A stretch of DNA of 64,000 bases, taken from positions 1-64,000 of the forward strand of contig NZ_BAABHK010000012.1 of NCBI RefSeq assembly GCF_039542055.1, given 5' to 3'. The stretch's first letter is position 1, and the number at the start of each line of letters is the position of its first letter. This document shows, in pieces, positions 35,643-45,335 of this stretch. This DNA is from Actinoallomurus vinaceus. Lineage in GTDB: Bacteria; Actinomycetota; Actinomycetes; Streptosporangiales; Streptosporangiaceae. The notes below the pieces were generated by a model, which saw only the letters and a program-made list of their open reading frames with translations, was not told the DNA's origin and did no database searches. A program made the translations under genes and the position numbers.

Positions 35643-37139
35643 ATGCGGATCAACCGGGCGTGGCCGGGAGCGGCCCTCCTCATGCTGCCGACATTCCTCG
35701 TCGCGATGGACATGACGGCGCTGCTCCTCGCGCTCCCACGGCTGAGCTCCGACCTGGGCGCCACCAACGTCCAGCAGCTGTGGATCAGTGACGGCTACGG
35801 ACTCATGGTGGCCGGCCTGGTCATCACGATGGGCACGCTCGGCGACCGGATCGGCCGCCGGCGGCTGCTGATGATCGGTGCGGCGGCCTTCGCGGTGCTG
35901 TCGGTCGTGGCCGCCTTCGCGGTCAGCCCGCTGATGCTGATCGTCGCGCGTGCGCTGCTGGGCGTCGCCGGCGCGACCCTGGCGCCGTCCACTCTCGCCT
36001 TGCTCACCAACATGTTCCGCGACGAACGACAGCGCGGGAAGGCCATCGCGATCTGGGCGACCTGCCAGTTCACCGGAGGCGCGCTCGGGCCCGTGCTCGC
36101 CGGCCTCCTGCTCCAGCACTTCTGGTGGGGATCGGTGTTCCTGGCCGCGGTACCGGCGATGGTGCTGCTGGTGCTCGCCGGGCCGGTCCTGCTGCCGGAG
36201 TTCCGCAGCGACCAGGCCGGCCGGCCGGACCTGACGAGCGTCGGGCTGTCGCTCGTGGCGGTGCTCTTGATGATCTACGGCATCAAGCAGCTGGCCGTCG
36301 AGAGCGTGCCGGTCGTGCCGGCGGTGGCCCTCGTCGCCGGCGCGGCCATCGGATTCCTGTTCGTACGCCGGCAGCTGCGGCTGGAGACGCCGCTGCTGGA
36401 CCTGCGGCTGTTCCGCAACCGCCCGTTCACGGCCGTACTCGTCGCGCTGGTCTTCGCCGGCGTCGCCATGGCCGGTACGGGCCTGCTGGTGACCCAGTAC
36501 CTGCAGAGCGTGCTGGGCTTCTCGCCGGTCGTGTCGGCGGTGCTGTTCGCGCCGATGGGCCTGGGCGTGGCGGCCGGCACCATGGCCGCGCCGGCGCTGG
36601 CCCGGCGGATGAGGCGGACGACCGCGATCGCCGGCGGGCTGGCGGGGTCGGCGCTGGGCAGCCTGCTGCTGGTCGGCGTCGACGGCGCGGGCGCCCTGCC
36701 GCTGGTGATGATCGGCATTGCCGTACTGGCGCTGGGCACCGGCCCGCTGTTCGCGCTGGGCACCGGGCTGGTCGTCGGGTCCGTACCGCCGGAGCGCGCC
36801 GGCTCGGCGGCGTCGATGTCGGAGACCGGCAACTACTTCGGCGGTTCGCTCGGCTTCGCGCTGCTCGGCCTGCTGGCCGCGGTGGTCTACCGGAGCCGGA
36901 TGGGCGGCACGTCCGACTCGCTGGCCGGCGCGGTCGCCGCCGGCCGGCACCTTCCCGCCGGCCAGGGCGCGGAACTGCTGCACTCCGCGCGGGAGGCGTT
37001 CACCGCGAGCCTGCACGTCACCGGCGTCGTCGCCGCGGTCATCTTCGCCGGGTCGGCCGTACTGATCCTGACCATGCGCCCGGCGACCCGGACCGCCCCG
37101 GCGGCGGCGCTCCCCGACCACGAGGCGACTGGCTCGTAG
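35643..37139 (+). CDS. MFS transporter, DHA2-type drug efflux
   Basis: This 498-aa transporter has about 14 membrane segments, as in the DHA2 drug:H+ antiporter family. Motif A is GTLGDRIGRRRLLMIG (about 63-78) and motif D1-like DMTALLLALPRLSSDLGA lies near the N-terminus (about 23-40). Close relatives export quaternary amines, dyes and antibiotics. A terminal amphipathic cytoplasmic tail follows. It lies divergently from the sigma/YCII pair, so it may be a target of that sigma factor; this is inference. The region between has TTGACA at 35523-35528 but no convincing -10 box. Confidence 0.88.
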   Translation: MRINRAWPGAALLMLPTFLVAMDMTALLLALPRLSSDLGATNVQQLWISDGYGLMVAGLVITMGTLGDRIGRRRLLMIGAAAFAVLSVVAAFAVSPLMLIVARALLGVAGATLAPSTLALLTNMFRDERQRGKAIAIWATCQFTGGALGPVLAGLLLQHFWWGSVFLAAVPAMVLLVLAGPVLLPEFRSDQAGRPDLTSVGLSLVAVLLMIYGIKQLAVESVPVVPAVALVAGAAIGFLFVRRQLRLETPLLDLRLFRNRPFTAVLVALVFAGVAMAGTGLLVTQYLQSVLGFSPVVSAVLFAPMGLGVAAGTMAAPALARRMRRTTAIAGGLAGSALGSLLLVGVDGAGALPLVMIGIAVLALGTGPLFALGTGLVVGSVPPERAGSAASMSETGNYFGGSLGFALLGLLAAVVYRSRMGGTSDSLAGAVAAGRHLPAGQGAELLHSAREAFTASLHVTGVVAAVIFAGSAVLILTMRPATRTAPAAALPDHEATGS

Positions 37140-37219
37140 AACAGCGGCACTGCCCTCGTATCCGGCACGTGACGGCCACGTGACGCGGTCACTTTGGACG
37201 AAGTCCCTCTTCTGTATCG

Positions 37220-37251
37220 ATTTGGTCTAGACCATTAGGTCTAGACCAAAT
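37220..37251. promoter_or_regulatory. Tandem DasR-like (GntR/HutC) operators
   Basis: Two identical 10-bp palindromes GGTCTAGACC (37224-37233 and 37238-37247) are separated by ATTA. The whole block is itself a perfect inverted repeat with AAAT/ATTT edges. Each matches the core of the DasR-responsive element (ACTGGTCTAGACCACT) of actinobacteria. It lies 184 bp before gap. Confidence 0.8.
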
Positions 37252-37256
37252 ACGAT
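37228..37256 (+). promoter_or_regulatory. Probable gap promoter overlapped by the operators
   Basis: TAGACC (37228-37233) and TACGAT (37251-37256), spaced by 17 bp, form a reasonable sigma-70-type promoter. Both operator palindromes lie over the -35 box and spacer, so a bound repressor would block it. The start would be at about 37263. Confidence 0.5.
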
Positions 37257-37262
37257 TTCCCT

Positions 37263-37310
37263 GGTCCGCCGCCCGCCATCGGATGTTGGCTCCCGGCAGG
37301 GCGGCGGACC
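37263..37310 (+). terminator. Leader hairpin upstream of gap
   Basis: GGTCCGCCGCCC (37263-37274) pairs perfectly with GGGCGGCGGACC (37299-37310) around a 24-nt loop. It begins right where transcription from the proposed promoter would start. It could terminate the MFS transcript, stabilise the 5' end of the gap mRNA, or attenuate. Confidence 0.6.
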
Positions 37311-37434
37311 GGTCGCTACGGCCCGGTGGTTACAGAGACATCACACCGGGTTCGGTAGGGTCGACCTGAGAGCACACGTCAGATTCACAGGCCCCCGGTG
37401 ACGTCCGGGGACGAAGTATGAGGAGATCGGTGCC

Positions 37435-38439
<1,005 letters not shown>

Positions 38440-38478
38440 CCGAGCCATAGGGCCCGCCCGGCCCGGCAACGGCGACAC

Positions 38479-38517
38479 GAACGAGCGCAGCAGGCGGTAG
38501 GCCTGCTGCGCTCGTTC
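38479..38517 (+). terminator. Strong intercistronic hairpin between gap and pgk
   Basis: A perfect 17-bp stem (38479-38495 with 38501-38517) with loop GGTAG ends 10 bases before the pgk ribosome binding site. No T-tract follows. It may partly terminate or protect gap mRNA, making gap more abundant than pgk. Confidence 0.75.
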
Positions 38518-38540
38518 CAACACGACCAGGAGTGCGATCA

Positions 38541-39737
38541 ATGAGCATGTCCACGATCGACGATCTCGGCGACGTGCGCGGCAGGCGGGTGCTGGTCCGC
38601 TCGGACCTCAACGTCCCGCTGCAGGACGGCGTGATCGGGGACGACGGCCGGATCCGGGCCAGCGTCCCGACCATCACCAAGCTCGCCGACCAGGGCGCCC
38701 GCGTCATCGTGTGCGCTCACCTCGGCCGCCCCAAGGGGCAGGTGAAGCCGGAGTTCTCCCTCGCCCCCGTCGCGAAGCGGCTGGGCGAGCTGCTGGGCCG
38801 CGAGGTCCGCTTCGCCACCGACACCGTCGGCGAATCCGCGCAGGCCACGGTCGACGCGCTCCAGGACGGCGAGGTCGCCCTCCTGGAGAACCTCCGCTTC
38901 GAGGCCGGCGAGACCAGCAAGGACGACGCCGAGCGCGGCGCGTTCGCCGACCGCCTGGCCGCGTTCGCCGAGCTGTACGTCGGCGACGGCTTCGGCGCCG
39001 TGCACCGCAAGCACGCCAGCGTCTACGACGTGCCGCAGCGGCTTCCGCACGCGGCCGGCGGCCTCATCGCCGCCGAGGTCGAGGTGCTGCGCCGCCTCAC
39101 CGGCGAGCCCGCCCGGCCGTACGTCGTCGTGCTGGGCGGCGCCAAGGTCTCTGACAAGCTCGGGGTCATCGCGAACCTCCTCGGCAAGGTCGACCGGCTG
39201 ATCATCGGCGGCGGCATGGCGTACACCTTCCTCAAGGCCCAGGGGTACGAGGTCGGGAAGTCGCTGCTGCAGGAGGACCAGCTCGATCAGGTCCGCGGGT
39301 TCATCGAGGAGGCGCGCAAGCGCGACGTCGACCTCGTCCTGCCGGTCGACGTGCTGGCCGCCACCGAGTTCGCCCCCGACGCGCCGCACGAGGCCGTCGA
39401 CGCGACCGCCATCCCGGCCGACCGGGAGGGCCTGGACATCGGCCCGCGCACCCGTGAGCTGTTCGCGAGCAAGCTCGCCGACGCGGCCACCGTCTTCTGG
39501 AACGGCCCGATGGGCGTCTTCGAGTTCGACGCCTTCGCCGGCGGCACCCGCGCGGTGGCCGAGGCGCTGATCGCGTCCAAGGCGTTCACCGTGGTCGGCG
39601 GCGGCGACTCGGCCGCGGCCGTACGCAAGCTGGGCCTCCCCGAGGACGGCTTCTCCCACATCTCGACCGGTGGCGGCGCGAGCCTCGAGTACCTCGAGGG
39701 CAAGACGCTGCCCGGCCTGGCCGTCCTGGAGGACTGA
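38541..39737 (+). CDS. pgk: Phosphoglycerate kinase
   Basis: This 398-aa glycolytic kinase shows RVLVRSDLNVPLQ (about 17-29), AHLGRPKG (about 58-65), VLENLRFEAGETSKD (about 115-129) and the C-terminal FTVVGGGDSAAAVRKLG and HISTGGGASLEYLEG nucleotide motifs. AGGAG at 38528-38532 is well placed for the ATG at 38541; ATG 38547 is a second choice. Confidence 0.96.
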   Translation: MSMSTIDDLGDVRGRRVLVRSDLNVPLQDGVIGDDGRIRASVPTITKLADQGARVIVCAHLGRPKGQVKPEFSLAPVAKRLGELLGREVRFATDTVGESAQATVDALQDGEVALLENLRFEAGETSKDDAERGAFADRLAAFAELYVGDGFGAVHRKHASVYDVPQRLPHAAGGLIAAEVEVLRRLTGEPARPYVVVLGGAKVSDKLGVIANLLGKVDRLIIGGGMAYTFLKAQGYEVGKSLLQEDQLDQVRGFIEEARKRDVDLVLPVDVLAATEFAPDAPHEAVDATAIPADREGLDIGPRTRELFASKLADAATVFWNGPMGVFEFDAFAGGTRAVAEALIASKAFTVVGGGDSAAAVRKLGLPEDGFSHISTGGGASLEYLEGKTLPGLAVLED

Positions 39738-39739
39738 AC

Positions 39740-40540
39740 GTGGCCGCCAAACCCGCAACGCCGCAGCGCAAGCCGCTGATGGCGGGCAACTGGAAGATGA
39801 ACCTCACGCACTTCGAGGGCATCGCGCACGTCCAGAAGATCGCCTTCGGCCTCAGGGAGGCCGACTACGAGGCGGTGGACGTCGCGCTGCTGCCGCCGTT
39901 CACCTTCATCCGCAGCATGCAGATGCTGGTGGACGCCGACAAGCTCGAGCTGACGTACGGCGCGCAGGACGTCTCGGCCCACGAGAAGGGCGCCTACACG
40001 GGAGAGATCTCGGGGCTGATGCTCGAGAAGCTCGGCTGCACGTACGTCCTGGCCGGGCACTCCGAGCGCCGGGAGTACCACCACGAGGACGACGCGCTCG
40101 TCAACGCCAAGGTGAAGCAGGCCCTCAAGCACGATCTGACGCCGATCCTGTGCGTCGGTGAGGGCCTGGAGGTCCGCAAGGCGGGCGAGCACCTGTCCCA
40201 CACGCTCTCCCAGGTCGAGGGCGGCCTGCAGAAGGTCCCCGCCGAGCAGGCGCAGCGCGTCGTGATCGCCTACGAGCCGGTCTGGGCGATCGGCACCGGC
40301 GAGGTCGCGACGCCCGAAGACGCGCAGGAGGTGTGCGGCGCGATCCGGAAGCGGCTGGCCGAGCTGTACAGTGGAGATCTCGCCGAGCAGGTCCGCGTGC
40401 TCTACGGGGGCTCCGTCAAGGGCGGCAACATCGCCGGGATCATGGCGAAGCCGGACATCGACGGAGCGCTCGTCGGCGGAGCGAGCCTGGACGCGGGGGA
40501 GTTCGTCAAGATCTGCAGGTATCGCGAGCTGCCGGTGTGA
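39740..40540 (+). CDS. tpiA: Triosephosphate isomerase
   Basis: This 266-aa TIM-barrel enzyme interconverts dihydroxyacetone phosphate and glyceraldehyde 3-phosphate. It has MAGNWKMN (Lys at about 19), VLAGHSERR (His at about 103), AYEPVWAIGTG (Glu at about 176) and LYGGSVKGGN. The GTG starts two bases after the pgk stop, with GGAGG within the pgk end as ribosome binding site. Confidence 0.97.
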   Translation: MAAKPATPQRKPLMAGNWKMNLTHFEGIAHVQKIAFGLREADYEAVDVALLPPFTFIRSMQMLVDADKLELTYGAQDVSAHEKGAYTGEISGLMLEKLGCTYVLAGHSERREYHHEDDALVNAKVKQALKHDLTPILCVGEGLEVRKAGEHLSHTLSQVEGGLQKVPAEQAQRVVIAYEPVWAIGTGEVATPEDAQEVCGAIRKRLAELYSGDLAEQVRVLYGGSVKGGNIAGIMAKPDIDGALVGGASLDAGEFVKICRYRELPV

Positions 40541-40669
40541 TCTAGCGCATCAGACTGCGCGTTTCTGCTGAACCACGCGGTAGAACGTCGTACCCTCGGT
40601 AACGGATGACCTGAACACGAGAACATTCCCCGCGACCAGCGGGGTGAATCACGAAAGCGCTGGGCTGCT

Positions 40670-40912
40670 GTGATCATCGCAACTTCCATCGTGCTCATCC
40701 TCACGAGCGCGCTGATGGTGCTGCTCGTCCTCCTGCACAAGGGCAAGGGCGGCGGCCTGTCGGATCTGTTCGGCGGCGGTATCAGTTCGTCGCTCGGGGG
40801 GTCGTCCGTGGTCGAGCGCAACCTCGACCGGCTCACGATCGGCACGGGCGTCATCTGGTTCGTGGCGATCATCGCGCTGGGTCTGCTGCTCAAGCACGGC
40901 CACCACGGCTGA
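40670..40912 (+). CDS. secG: Preprotein translocase subunit SecG
   Basis: This 80-aa membrane protein of the SecYEG channel has two membrane segments (about 2-22 and 59-75). The loop between holds GKGGGLSDLFGGGISSSLGGSSVVERNLDR, the SecG signature. It follows tpiA as in most actinobacteria. A small CCCCGC-GACCA-GCGGGG hairpin at 40628-40644 lies in its leader. The GTG start has no strong ribosome binding site. Confidence 0.95.
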   Translation: MIIATSIVLILTSALMVLLVLLHKGKGGGLSDLFGGGISSSLGGSSVVERNLDRLTIGTGVIWFVAIIALGLLLKHGHHG

Positions 40913-40983
40913 GCAGCCCAGACCCGCAGTGTGTTGACGCCGTCGCCCCTCGCCGCGGCGGCAAAGGAAGCGAGGAGTAGTCC

Positions 40984-41355
40984 GTGGGTAGTGGCAACGC
41001 TATTCGAGGTAGCCGAGTCGGTGCTGGCCCGATGGGAGAGGCCGAGCGTGGCGAAGCAGCCCCGCGTGTGTGGGTGAGCTTCTACTGCGCGAACCGGCAC
41101 GAGTCCCGGCCGAGTTTCGCGACCGACGTCGCGGTTCCCGACCAGTGGGACTGCCCCCGGTGCGGGTTCCCCGCCGGCAAGGACGCGGAGAACCCGCCGG
41201 CGCCGCCGCGTAACGAGCCCTACAAGACGCATCTCGCCTACGTGAAGGAGCGGCGCAGCGACGCCGACGGCGAGGCCATCCTCGAGGAGGCTCTGGCCAA
41301 GCTGCGTGCCGAGCGTGCTGCGATCGCGGCCGCGATGCAGCGCGTCCGGAACTGA
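40984..41355 (+). CDS. rbpA: RNA polymerase-binding protein RbpA
   Basis: This 123-aa transcription activator of actinobacteria binds the housekeeping sigma factor and stabilises open complexes. The N-terminal GSGNAIRGSRVGAGPMGEAERGE and the zinc-binding FYCANRH...WDCPRCGFPAGKD are diagnostic. Then comes the sigma-interaction part EPYKTHLAYVKERRSDADGEAILEEALAKLR. The C-terminus is extended by about 12 residues. It follows secG by 71 bp. Confidence 0.96.
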   Translation: MGSGNAIRGSRVGAGPMGEAERGEAAPRVWVSFYCANRHESRPSFATDVAVPDQWDCPRCGFPAGKDAENPPAPPRNEPYKTHLAYVKERRSDADGEAILEEALAKLRAERAAIAAAMQRVRN

Positions 41356-41374
41356 CGCTGTAGATCGCTCTTGT

Positions 41375-41414
41375 GATCGGCCCGGTGACCGCCTCGGCGG
41401 CCACCGGCCCGATC
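41375..41414 (+). terminator. Terminator after rbpA
   Basis: GATCGGCCCGGTG-ACC and its near reverse complement GGC-CACCGGCCCGATC (41375 to 41414) form a long hairpin with a few mismatches, 20 bp past the rbpA stop. Confidence 0.65.
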
Positions 41415-41499
41415 GCATGAGCGGGTACGGCGGCATCCGGCGTGTTCGGCGCGGCGATCTGATCCGGCCTGTCGCCCTGAGCCGCGGCGGCGCTTTCGG

Positions 41500-41505
41500 T
41501 ACGAT
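41500..41505 (+). promoter_or_regulatory. -10 box of the ZTP riboswitch-glyA transcript
   Basis: TACGAT just ahead of the aptamer would place the start at about 41511-41513, at its first bases. The -35 region (CTGAGC at 41477) is weak. Confidence 0.45.
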
Positions 41506-41592
41506 GGGGGTCCGTGACTGGCGCATGAGGTGGAGTTCACCACCGGGGAGCGAAGAAGATCTGGCACCGCGCGCCTGGGTGCTGGGAGCCGA
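41506..41592 (+). promoter_or_regulatory. ZTP (pfl) riboswitch
   Basis: GTGACTGGCG (41514-41523), a GGTGG...CCACC stem (41529-41543) followed by CGGGGAGC, and then GCGCGCCTGGG (41569-41579) reproduce the conserved core of the pfl motif in order. The GGCGC of the first block can pair with GCGCC of the last as the known pseudoknot. The class senses ZTP/ZMP, signals of folate shortage, and is typical before glyA. The glyA ribosome binding site GGAGG (41601-41605) is only about 10 bases after the aptamer, pointing to translational control. Confidence 0.9.
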
Positions 41593-41609
41593 GCCCTTCT
41601 GGAGGCCCC

Positions 41610-42875
<1,266 letters not shown>

Positions 42876-42893
42876 CCAGCCATCGATCACGAG

Positions 42894-42922
42894 GGCCCGG
42901 CGTCTCGGAGGCGCCGGGCCTT
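42894..42922 (+). terminator. Terminator after glyA
   Basis: A 9-bp GC stem (GGCCCGGCG at 42894-42902 with CGCCGGGCC at 42912-42920) followed by TT lies 18 bp after the glyA stop. Confidence 0.8.
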
Positions 42923-43028
42923 CGTCGTGTTCGTCCCAAAGAGCGCTGATCCGGCGGAAACGATCGCGTAGCGACCCGGTAACAGTGATGCGGCACGCTG
43001 GTCCCGTTCAGCCGCCGAAGGGGATGAT

Positions 43029-44096
43029 ATGCCGCTGCTCCGCGTACGCACCGAGATCGACGACCGGCCGGGCCGGCTGGCCGTCCTGACCGCCGCGCTG
43101 GCCGCGCAGGGGGCGAACATCCTCGACCTGTCCGTCCAGGTCGACACGGACGGCGTGGTGGACGAGTTCGTCGTGGACGTGCCCGCCGGGACCACCGCGG
43201 AGGCGCTCACCGCCGCCGTCGCGGTCGCCGCGGGCCGCCGGACCAGCGTCGTTCCGGCGACCCCGCACGAGCTCATCGACGAGCCGAGCCGCGCGCTCTC
43301 CCTCGCCGTACGCCTCCGGTCCAACCCGCGTGCCCTGCCGGAGATCCTCGCCGAGCTGCTGCGCGCCGGCAGCGCGGAGTGGGTGGCCGGCCCGGCCGCG
43401 CTCGACGAGCAGCCCGATCCGGCGACGATCACGATCTCCGTCGGGCACCTGCGCGGGGTCCTGCTGCACCGGGAGGGGCTGCCCTTCACGCTCACGGAGA
43501 TCGCCCGGGCCAACGCCCTGGTCCGCTCGCTGCTCCCGGCCCACGGCCCGGCTCCCACCCGGCAGCGCCTGACCCTCGGCGACGGCACCGAGATCACCGT
43601 ACGGCCGCTGACACTCCTCGACGCCGACGCCGTACGGGACATGCACGCCCGCTGCTCGATCGAGAGCCGGCGCCGCCGCTACTTCAGCGCGCGGCACGGC
43701 ATTCCGGAGCGGCTGCTGCGGGTGTTCTGCGACCGCGCGCACGGGCTGACCACGGCGGCCGAAGGCCCGGACGGGTCGATCCTCGCCCTCGCACACCTGA
43801 TGTACACGCTCGACCCCGGCGTCGGCGAGCTGGCATTCCTCGTCGAGGATGGCTGGCAGGGCCGAGGCATCGGGGCGGCGCTGGCCCGCCGTCTCCTGGC
43901 CGTCGCGCACGAGCAGGGCCTGGCCGAGGTCCGCGCCACCATGCTGGCCGACAACTCCCGCATGCGCGCCCTGCTCGGCGGCCTCGGCGGGCGATTCGTG
44001 CGGTCCGAGGACCCGAGGCTGCTCGACGTACGGATCGCGCTCGGCCCCGACCGTACGGAGGCGCTCGAGCCGACGCGGGCGGGAGCGGCACGGTAG
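43029..44096 (+). CDS. ACT-domain / GNAT N-acetyltransferase fusion
   Basis: This 355-aa protein has an N-terminal ACT domain (residues 1-75, RVRTEIDDRPGRLAVLTAALAAQGANILDLSVQVD). A middle region with a second, weaker ligand-domain-like fold follows, and a C-terminal GNAT domain (about 185-340) has the acetyl-CoA loop VEDGWQGRGIGAALARRLL. ACT domains usually bind amino acids, so the acetyltransferase may be allosterically tuned by one. Similar ACT-GNAT architectures occur in actinobacteria; in mycobacteria GNAT fused to cyclic-nucleotide domains is better known. The substrate is unknown. The ATG has AAGGGG upstream. Confidence 0.82.
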   Translation: MPLLRVRTEIDDRPGRLAVLTAALAAQGANILDLSVQVDTDGVVDEFVVDVPAGTTAEALTAAVAVAAGRRTSVVPATPHELIDEPSRALSLAVRLRSNPRALPEILAELLRAGSAEWVAGPAALDEQPDPATITISVGHLRGVLLHREGLPFTLTEIARANALVRSLLPAHGPAPTRQRLTLGDGTEITVRPLTLLDADAVRDMHARCSIESRRRRYFSARHGIPERLLRVFCDRAHGLTTAAEGPDGSILALAHLMYTLDPGVGELAFLVEDGWQGRGIGAALARRLLAVAHEQGLAEVRATMLADNSRMRALLGGLGGRFVRSEDPRLLDVRIALGPDRTEALEPTRAGAAR

Positions 44097-44100
44097 CACG

Positions 44101-44265
44101 GACGGGTGGCCCGGCCGGGCAGGAGTGGTTCAGCCGGCGCGGCGGGATCGAGCTGATGCCGGGTGGGTGGCCTGGCTGGGCGGGAGCGCTTCAGCGGGCG
44201 CGGCGGGATCGAGACGGTGCCGGGTGGGAGTGGCTCCGGCCGACCGGGCCGGATCGAGACGGTGC
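44101..44265. repeat. Minisatellite-like 60-bp repeats
   Basis: Three degenerate units (44101-44160, 44161-44221, 44222-44265 truncated) share GGGTGG...CCGG/TGGGCGGGAG...TTCAGC(C/G)GGCGCGGCGGGATCGAG and GTGCC ends. They fill the intergenic space before the ClpP-like gene, which otherwise shows only the ribosome binding site of that gene. Confidence 0.7.
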
Positions 44266-44311
44266 CGGACGGGCTATATCGTCGTAGGCAGCCGTACGGA
44301 GGGGGCGCCCG

Positions 44312-44956
44312 ATGACGATGCCGTCTTTCCCGCCCGAGTTCCCCGGCGACCCGAACGGGCCGTCGCCGCCGTCATGGCCGGGAGGACCTCCCCTGCCGGG
44401 GGAGGGGTCGTGGCCGGGTGAGCCGGATGCGGCCGATCCGCTCGCCGACCGGCTGTTCGATCATCGGATCATCCTCGCGAACGGGTCGCTCGACGGCGCT
44501 CGTGCCTCGGAGCTGACCGGGAAGCTCGTCATGCTCGACGCGGCGGGAGAGGAGCCGGTCACGTTGCACCTGCGGTCGCCGGACGGTGAACCCGAGGCGG
44601 CCTTCGCCGTCGCGGACACGATCGGAATCCTCGGCTGCCCGGTGCGCGTCCTGGTCGCCGGTCAGACCGGTGGCCCGCCCCTGCTCGTGCTCGCCGCCGG
44701 ACGGCGACGGGAGATGATGCCCCATGCGACGTTGCGGCTGACCGAGCCCCGGGCGGCGTTCCAGGGCGACACCACGGACGTCGCCACCCGCGAAGAGGAG
44801 CATCGGCGGCAGGTCGACGCCTTCTACATCCGGTTGGCCGAGACGACCGGCCGGGAGGTCGACGAGATCCGCGAGGACGCCCGGCAGGACCTCCTCCTGA
44901 CCGCCGATGAGGCGGTCGCCTACGGCCTTGTCCAGGCCGTAGTGGCCCGTCCGTAG
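44312..44956 (+). CDS. ClpP-like protein lacking catalytic Ser and His (pseudo-protease)
   Basis: This 214-aa protein has a disordered Pro/Gly-rich N-terminus (1-45) and a ClpP fold (about 46-214). In the nucleophile elbow, the canonical GQAASMGA is replaced by GQTGGPPL (117-124), so Ser becomes Gly121. The His strand MIHQP is replaced by RLTEP (142-146), so His becomes Thr144. Asp193 in RQDLLLTADEAVAYGLV is kept. It should not cleave peptides and may act as a scaffold or mixed-ring partner of active ClpP. The ATG follows GGAGGGGG. It stands alone, far from any clp operon. Confidence 0.8.
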   Translation: MTMPSFPPEFPGDPNGPSPPSWPGGPPLPGEGSWPGEPDAADPLADRLFDHRIILANGSLDGARASELTGKLVMLDAAGEEPVTLHLRSPDGEPEAAFAVADTIGILGCPVRVLVAGQTGGPPLLVLAAGRRREMMPHATLRLTEPRAAFQGDTTDVATREEEHRRQVDAFYIRLAETTGREVDEIREDARQDLLLTADEAVAYGLVQAVVARP

Positions 44957-45335
44957 CCGCACGCCATCCGGTCACCCCGGTCCACCTGCGCGATATCGGA
45001 CATATTCCGCCTCGGCGAATATCACGCCCGGGTGATTTCTGGAGCCTCATACTTATTGTTCGCGTGGCGGCGAATATTTGGTCTCCTTGAACTCAGATCA
45101 TGGATTGCCGACCGGTTCTCGGCGGTGATTCATGGGGGAAGACGCTCGTGGCTACACCACGTTGGCAGGTCGAAGGATCTCCACTTGGCGGCTGTTCGCC
45201 ACGACGAGTCACTCGACGGGTCGCAATCCGTGCCGATCGTTTATGTCCTCAGAGGGCATGACTTGCGCTGATCGCACCGCGTGAACAGTGCCCCTCAGGG
45301 GTCATGGCCACCGGGGACTCAGACTGGGGAGAAAC
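44957..45335. other. Relatively AT-rich intergenic region
   Basis: This stretch is visibly poorer in GC than its flanks, with GGCGAATAT appearing at about 45014 and GGCGAATATTTGG at about 45068. The longest frame on the plus strand (79 codons from 45032) lacks a ribosome binding site and domain features, so I do not call it. It probably holds the promoter of the secreted protein gene that follows. Confidence 0.5.

Noticed and set aside
35079..37121. A 680-codon minus-strand frame ending in the YCII protein
   Set aside because: Only the last 123 codons are the YCII domain with a good ribosome binding site; the rest is antisense to the MFS gene.
45032..45271. 79-codon frame in the AT-rich intergenic region
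   Set aside because: No ribosome binding site, signal peptide or recognisable pattern; mixed composition.
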